Below, piece after piece: positions 13,908 through 22,900 of a DNA stretch of 25,048 bases (position 1 is the stretch's first letter; every line of letters begins with the position of its first letter). The position numbers and the translations under genes were made by a program. Source of the stretch: a virus. The notes beneath the pieces were generated by a model. That model saw only the letters and a list, made by a program, of their open reading frames with translations, was not told where the DNA came from and made no database searches. The DNA lies in IMG/VR virus record IMGVR_UViG_3300030101_001032, positions 8,971 to 34,018 of that record, one strand, 5' to 3'.

Positions 13908-16900
13908 ATGGTACTAGGACTCCTTGCCTCTATCGGTGCTTTTGCCGGAACGTTTTATATTGCTGATCAAGCTATAGAACTTTTAGACGATCTGTTAGAT
14001 GACGCCGTTGATTTTGTATTTGATCTAACAGAAGACGTATTAGACTTCTTAGAGCCGGTTACAAATTTTATAAGTGGCGCTGTAAATGCCCTAGCGGAAG
14101 ACCCTCTTCATGCCCTTGCTGTGATTACGGCAATAGTACTAGGCCCAGCGACGGGGTGGGCAAGTTTAAAAGCCCTGCCCTACATAAATGCAATAAAAGT
14201 AAAATCAGACGGTGGTTCATGGGGTGACGCCTTTAAAGCGGGCGCAACAACTTATGTCACACAACAAGTTTACGCATCAACTAATGTACAAGGGTTAGAA
14301 GCCTCAACAACGGTTAGTGTTACAGACGCTTTGGTGCAGGCAGGGCTAGACCCAAGTTTAGCGGCTAGTATAGGTGACGTACTAGGTGCCGCTACTTCCG
14401 CAGGTGTTGCTCAAGGATCTATAGAACTCGTCATGGGTGGTAGTTTTAGTGACGGTTTTACACAAGGAGCTACCATAGCAGGCGCCACAGCAACGGTAGC
14501 GCAAATAAATGGTTACCTACAAGAAAACTTACCTGACTCATTTAAATATGAAGGAGTTACTAGAAACTCACAAGGGCATGTGATAGACGAAAGCGGTAAT
14601 CGTGTGTACAACCCTGGCGTGGGTGGGGCAGATGACATCACTAGCCCTACGGGTGCGACAGCCGCAACCTCTTTGCAAACCATGCCTCCAGTAGTACAAC
14701 AATTGTTATCAGATGCTTTAGCCGCAGAGTTACAGGGGCAAACCATAACCAGCGAGTTAGTAACTGGGTCTTTAGCTAAACACTATGTAACCACCGAAGT
14801 TGTTTCCGCTGGGTTAGAAAAATTAGGAGGGGTGGCTTTTGACTCTGATGAGGGGCAGATACTTTTATCTTACATAACCTCTGGCGTACAGAAAACAATA
14901 GGTGAGGTAGCCGCATCCGGGCTTAGTTACCAAGCGGGGGTAAATTTTACTAACAATGTAATGGCTTCCATAAGTCAATATGGCTCAGATCAATTATTCG
15001 CCCAAACATTAGATTATTTAGACAACAACGTTGCTGTCCAAGCGGCTATGAATTTTATAGATGGCGCTTTGCGCGGTAACTTAGACCAAGTAAAACAAGC
15101 GACGGAAGATTTTGAAACCGCTCTAAACATATATAGCGGTAAGGTAGATCAAAACAACGAACTCATTACTGAGCAAAACCGTTTAAGTGTACTTTACAAC
15201 GACGCAGTTGATCTTTTTAAACAGGGAGGAGATGGTATAAGTGGCGCGGCCTATTTAAGTTTACTTGACCAATGGAACAATAGTGTAGGTGAAGACGGAA
15301 AACCAGAAAGTTACCCTTCTAATAGCGGAATATTTAATAGTTTTGAAGAGTTTTACAGATCCGAAGCCGCCCAAAACGGTTACGCCTCGTATGAGCAAAT
15401 GCAAGTGGGTATAAAATTAATATCTAATACCCAAAAAGATTTAAATAAATTTGTTGAAGATAATTCTGCAACAATGGCAAGTCTTAATAACGACCTAAAA
15501 TTTACATATCAAGAAGCAGATGATACGTTAATAGCCAACGGCACCGCAGGTATAGACTATGTAATAGAAACGGTAGAAGAAATAGACCCAGAAGCTGGAT
15601 CTATTGCCGTAGACAAATATTATGTGTTAGGGGCGAACAACAGAAAAATACCTACCAGTGCGGCGGCTACTTACCACGAGTCTATTGGTATATGGAACGA
15701 CGCTCAAAACACGTTAATGTCCGATATAGATTACTTAGGTGACGAGTACCAAGCTGACTTTATACAATTTACACAAGAGGATTTTGTAAAAATAATAGCG
15801 CCTTCGTTTGATAAAGACGAATATATAGCTATGTATAGCGCTCAAATAGACGAAAATTCAAACGCGTTTAAAAACTTTATTGAAGAGGGTATAAGAAATA
15901 AACATTTTATAAGTGAAAGCCAAAAAGATGCAATTTATGAAAGCCAAAAAGCACAATTTAAACTAAACGTCGCTAAAACATACTTACCTGGTGTAACTAA
16001 TCCACTACAAAAATTATCTGTGGCTCAACTCCAAGCACTTGATCAGTTTGTAGATGATGAGTTTGACATACGCATGAATGCTACGTACAGCACCGATAAC
16101 TACGCATCTTGGGGGGATTACTTAACAGCTATTACACCTGTCTATAACGACAGTATAAACGTAGTCATATCACAACTAGAAGCGAACCAATTATTTACAG
16201 ACAAACAGCTTATTCGTGATAGCGAAGCGGCGGCAATTGAGTGGATTGGTGATGCTAATGTAACTGAAAATACATTAAATTTACTAAGTTCTGGTGGTAT
16301 TGCGTTTAACAGTGACGGTTCTTTTAAATATAGCTTTGGTGCACAAGATAGTAATAACAATATTTTAAGTATTGTTAACCCCGAAACAGGTTTATCAGAA
16401 ACACTATTAGATGGTATTAGCTTTGATCAATTAGAAGAAGAAGACCCCTATTCTTTCTTTCAAACGGTTAGTGATGTCTTTGGTCATTTTGGCGAAGCCT
16501 TAGCTCCTGGTATGGATGCACAAAACCAATTTTATGCTATACAGGCTGAGATTGCTCTAGCCTCCACACAACAGATTATAGATACCGCAAAAGTTGCTAG
16601 GGCAACTGCTTTGCACTTTGGGCAAAACGCAGATAGAAAAATAATAGAATACCTACTTAAACGTAAACTTGGCGCAGATGATTTCGCTACACAACTATCT
16701 AACTTGGCCGATCCAGATAACATTTACGGATTAGTTGATTGGAGTGATGAAGGATTTACCGCTAAATATGACGCTCTTTCCGCAGGGCTAAGAGATTTTG
16801 TCGCAGGCGCAAAAACAATCCCAGGGAATATTGGATCGTTGGGAGTGCAAGCTATAGCTGGGACGGCGCAAGCTATAAATGGTGCGGCGGTTATGCTCGC

Positions 16901-19900
16901 CGATTTAGCCACAGAAGCGTATTATGACGTTGACTTAGACTACACTTTAGATACTGACCCTGTTCACAACTTTCTTGAAAACATACTTACCAACGCTGAA
17001 AGTTGGAAAAGTGAAAGTTGGAAATCTAACGCCGCAGACTTACAAGTAGCCCTACAAGCCCGCGCCGTGGATGACCCGAATACGTTAGCAAACGAAGCTG
17101 TATGGGGGTCTGCCGAATTGATTGGGGGTGCGTTTGCAGATCAACCGCTAACATTCTTAGGTGAAATATTATTTAAAGAAGGCGTGCAAGAGATAGTGCC
17201 TGCATTGGTAGGAGGTGGTATAGGCTGGATTGCGGGTAAGGCAGGCGCAAAAGCGCTTGGCCACCAAGTAGGGCAAAAATTTGCAATGCAAGCTGGGTTT
17301 GTAGGAGCCGCCGCTATTGACATTGCTGAAAGTATGGGAGGCACCGCCGAGGAAGCGTATGACACAGCCTTTGCAGTCGTAAGAGATGCGCTAATAAATA
17401 GAAATACTAAACTAGAAGCTAACGGACAAACTCCTTTAACCATAACTCAAATTCATTTAGCCGCTGAACACTACGCAAAGGATATATCTACAAAAAACGC
17501 TTTGTTTGCAGGTATGGCAACAGCGGCAACGTTTATGGTTCCAGGGAAACCTGGTGCGGCCCTCGACACTGCTTTTCTTAGGGCCATAAACAAAGATGCG
17601 TTTGCTATTTATGGTGGCAGAATAGTAGCGCAAGAAATGCTAGCTGAAGGATTTGAAGAGGGGTTAATAGCAAACAATTTAGAGGGTTTGTTAGCGGAGT
17701 GGGATCCTAACCGCAATGTGTCAGGTAATGTGTGGTTTGCATCTACCATGGGCGCCCTTGTTGCAGGGCCGATTACCGCAACCATGGTTGGGTTTATGGG
17801 GCAAAACCCTGGGTTTGATGATCCAGGAAATGAAGATTTTACATTACCCACACAAACGGAAATTACTGGTAGAACTAAACCCCAATCTACAGGTAACCTT
17901 GCCGCAGATGTCTTGTTATTAACTAGCCCAGATTTAGCGTCGGCTGTGTACTCAGGCAGTGCTGATGTGCTTGACACACTAACCGACCTTGGGATTGATT
18001 ACGACATAGCTTCATCATTGCAAGATGCCGCAGATGACACAGATTTTACGGGTCTTTTAGGATTACCAACACTGGCAGATAACAACAATAACGATAATAT
18101 TGGCACGAACCCTGTGCCACCTGATTTTTCTACTTTTCCTCCGTCTGTGGCTAATGAACTATATTATGATGCGGCAACAGACACTACGTTTATGGGTGTA
18201 GCTGGTGGTTGGGAAGAAAGAGGTAGAGGTAATAATACAACTTCTGAACTCGCTACTTCTTTAGAGTTAGGTGATGATTTTCACACTGCAAATGCAACTA
18301 CAATACCGGACTCTTATACGCCTAATAGTCTTACAACTATACCTGCTTCCCGTAAAATTATAATAGACCCTATCACTGGAGCGTCTTATTCTTATACTTT
18401 TGCTAAAGGTAACAACACAGCGGACTTGCGGATTGCGTACGAAACTCTTCTTGACGCTATTGATGATCCAGAAACTGAATACACTCGGGGAATGTACGAT
18501 ACGGCAATAGAACAAGTACGAGAAACGCCCTTGGAACGATTAGAAGTTGTTGTAACCGACGTCCCACAATTAGATACGTCTTTGTATGCTTTACCCCCTA
18601 GCTACGAGCATACAATGTACGATGAAAGTATTCAAATTAGGGGTCACAAGAGATACGCCTTACCGTTAGCTTTTGAAGACGGGTATCAGCCAGAATACAT
18701 GACGTTAGACCAAATGGAGAACATTATTAACTACAATGCCACGATGTATTTGGATTCTGGCATGTACGGTATAAACGATGAGCCGCCTGACTCTTACCAA
18801 CAACAAATGCAAGACAACTACATAGGGGCGTTAGAAACCTTTTATCCGTTAATTCAACGAGAGCGAGAAAGGCTGGGACTGCAAAATTACGATCAACAAA
18901 ATCCAAGTGAATTGGAAGAGATAGAGTTTGATCGGTACTCAAACAACGCACGACGAACTGATTGGTTTGATGGGGTGCCTTATTTATTACGCACTGTAAA
19001 TCACAAGCGCCATAATGAAACAATGACCATAGATGATGCTCGGTACTTTTATAACCTTGCACTCCGCTTTATAAAGCCACCATCACTCACGAATTCGGAG
19101 CCTAGCGACCCCGCATCGGGGCGACTGAGTACAAGGCTTAGACAAGAGCTTAATTACACACAAGAAGTATACGACGGTTTAATATCTCCAGAACTTTTAA
19201 ACGAATATTTATGGCATACAGAAGTTCTTGGTGAGGACGGGCTACCCGATGCTAGAATAGATGAGTTACTTGCCGCTGAAGGCGCCGCAGGTCGTGGAGT
19301 ATTTTATTGGTTAGGGTTTACTAATCCTTTCGCACAAGAACTCGTCGATAGAACAGGACTTAGAAGGTTTTCGACTGCAAATGACACTTTTAAAATAGTT
19401 GACGGGTTGTTAGTGCCTGATACTTATTTTTCTACGGTTCATGGAGAAAATTTAGCTGACGACCCAGCGTACGATGGGGATTACATACCTACTGGTGAAG
19501 ATTTACTAAACGCCATATACCCAGGAGGAGTGGTTAGCGATGGTACTGGGCGCTTTGTACCTAAAGTAGACGTAGATACCATATACGACAGTTGGATGGA
19601 CGACCCTAGATATGATCCTTTCGCGGGTAAAAGTCCTAACGACAGTGAAGTGTATTGGCAGGATCCCATTACTGGTATTCAGTACGTGTGGGGTATGCGC
19701 CAAAGAAATGGATTAGCTAATGATTACAGCGTGGGGCATCCGAGAACAGGTGATAACGGAAGATGGCAACGTGTAATTTTGAACTATGTAGAAGACTCTC
19801 GCTACGGCGCACAAGATGAGTTTGGCAATCCCCGAAACACTCATTTAGTATATTTTCCTACGGGTGTTGGCCCTGGCGGTCGTGATGTGGGTCTAAATTT

Positions 19901-22900
19901 AACCGGTGAAGAAGGTAAGCCCGATGCTCCATGGCCTTCTGATGCGGGTTTATTTCCTTCGTCTGCAATGACTGATCCTGACGATCCTTTGCATATGAGA
20001 CAAGGTATAACAAGGCAAGGTGATTCAGATTTACTTGGGCATCTTTACAACCACGATTTTGATAATTTGACTGAGCAAGAAATGCGGCAAATTATTATAG
20101 ACAACCCTCGTGCGTATGGGTTTGACTATACCCCTATTATAAACAACCCTGCCTACCATTATAAAGACCAGGGTGTAACTAGCAATGATGCTAGAAGAAT
20201 GCTAGAAGAAAATGGTATAGATCCCGATGTTTACTATAAAAGTTCTGATCAGCCGTATATAAGTGTATTTTACACCGATATAATGAACATGTCTCTTGAA
20301 GAGGTACAGCGTAGACTGTCCGAACCCCCTCCTCCACCAGAAGGTTGGAATCAAGACGATAAAATTATAGATTACTTTACAGCCGAAGCCGTCGCAAATG
20401 GTTGGACTGTGCTTGATACACGCAGTTATGTATTTACTAACAGAGATAACATATTAGAAACAGTAAGTGACTTTGACCTTACTAGCACTAGCTTTGCAGA
20501 TGCGTTCGATAATACGTTTGTAAATAACGTAGATACAAGTAAAAACTTCGCTAATATAGACGCATCTCCAGCACTTTCGGCGCGTACAATGCGCAACTTG
20601 TTTATGGACAAGTATAATCTTACTGAAGATGAATACTACGCCATGATGAAGAGTGATGCCTACGGAACTACAAAAGAAGAAATAGACACTGCAATTAATA
20701 ATTACCTACGCACAGCGGTGCAGGTTGACGAAGACGGTAATCCAATATTAGATGCGTTTGGTAACGAAGTTAAAGGCGTAAAGGCAGACAGTGAGTTTGT
20801 AGAGACTCTTGTAGCTAATAATGTTAATACAAGAGACAGCATAATAGCGGCGTACAAAGAAGCCTACGGGCAGAATTATGAACCCAGCGAAGAACAAATA
20901 AACAACTACTTAGGCGCAAACTTTGGGGTAAGTTTTGGTGATAGTAACAATCAACTACCCGAAGGTGAGGTAGGTAACCAAATTGGTAAACCGACTGCCT
21001 CTAACATAGATCAACTTACTATTGGTACTACAACTCCTGCCGAACAAGCGGACATAATTTCAACAGCAACTGCTGGATTGTCGCAAAGTGAATTAGACAG
21101 TTTGGGTGACTTAAATCGTTTAATTGACCCTAACAAAAACGTTAGCTCAAACGAAATTGTAATACAACAATTTATAAATAGGCAACAAGCCTACAACAAC
21201 CGCTTAGAAATAGCGAAATCTAATATACGCGCCGCTTTACAAGATGTCGAACGAGAGTCTGGGTATAAAAAATATTCAGACAAAGACAATGCGTGGGTAG
21301 AAGCTAACTTTACTGATTTACTAGATGTTATTAACGCTAGACCCAGTAAACGACCAGAAGGCAATGAAATACAAGACGCTGTAGATGCGTTTTTAGTGGC
21401 CGATAAAGAAACAGGTGTAGCCGCTCTTAAAAACGCCATGGGCGATGTGGGCGTTGATTCCTTTGCTCTAGGGGGAAACCCAGAATTAATTAAAACTAGG
21501 CTAGCTGAAGCTTTATGGAGTATAAATGGTGACGCAAGTGATGCCGCCGCGCTAAACCAACTAGCAGTAGATTTTAAAAACAAGTGGGGTTATGGAGCTA
21601 GTTTAAATGATTTATTTAGGTTAGGCCATGATGTCATAAACCAAGACTTGTATAAGCAAGACGGTGATTGGACTAGAAATCCTGACGACTACCCACGCAA
21701 TCCAAATTACGCTTTGGGCGATAATCCCTTTAGCCGTGGGTACAATTTATATCGTAAATACGATTACGGTGGTAGTAACACCGCACCAGACTTAGATACT
21801 TATGGGCCTGCTAGCGCCACCTTTGAACGTGTAAAAGCTGAATTTATAAGTAGGTTTGGCTACACGCCTGATGACGCTGAAGTTAGACAGTTTACAAATA
21901 GCGCGATAAGAAACTTACTTGCGGTTGCGGATGGGTCGGGAATACCTATTGAAGACGACGGCTCACCTTATTTTCTTTTTGAGCAAGAAATAGATGCTTA
22001 TATAAACCCTCGCCAGCTAAGTAACGCTGAAGCCGAGGCAATAATATTAGGAACGTTTGCTAAAGGCTCACCCCAATATAATGCGTTAATGGCTAAATAC
22101 GGCAACAAGATGGGTGGTGTAGGGTATCAAGATACACAAACAGCCGCACTAGAAGCTGAAATACTTACCTTATCAGCACGGGCAAACATAGAATCTGACA
22201 TAATTGCATTACTTAACGATGGCACTAATTTTGACGGTGGCACAGCCTTTGACCCTACCAAAGACACTGGCGCATATCTTGTAAGAGCTTACGCAGATAA
22301 AATAGAAGCTGGCGACTTTACGGGTACGTCAGACCCAGCGTTACTTAATGAAATAAAAAAATCAGTAAACGCCCGCCGTTATATGGCAGATGAGCTAGCA
22401 CAGGATATAAAAGACGAGTTAGGTTTATCTGAAACATTAGAAGAAATAAAAAATGATGCCGCGTATGCTAGCTTGTTTAACACGTTAGTTGACGAAGACG
22501 GAACAGTTGACAACCCATACAATTTTCAAACTCTTCAAGAACAAACATTGGACGATGCTACTGTTTCACAAGCCGAAGCACGCGATTACTTTAGGGACAT
22601 CTTAGGCTACGACCAAGGTTGGATGCCTACATGGAATATAGATAATAGAGTTGCTGGTGTAGGAGATGAAGCTACTATACTACCTGATGACCCTAACGCT
22701 ATAGCAGGCGATGTATTAGATATATTTAATAAAACCACTGTCACTAGAGACGATATAGAAAACGAGTTAAAGAACAACCCTACAAAATACGGGTTTAAAG
22801 ACAGTGCCGCTGTGCAAGCCGCGATTGCTGGTGGGTTAGATTTAACTAAGTATGAAGGTAAATACTGGAAAGACAATGGTAAAAGTAACAGTGGTGACCC

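Noticed and set aside
17716-17922. 68-codon + strand frame inside the giant gene
   Set aside because: It lies wholly within the giant frame, has no clear ribosome binding site and a low-complexity translation; taken as a chance frame.
19099-19138. Rho-independent terminator
   Set aside because: The hairpin lies in coding sequence and has no downstream T tract.
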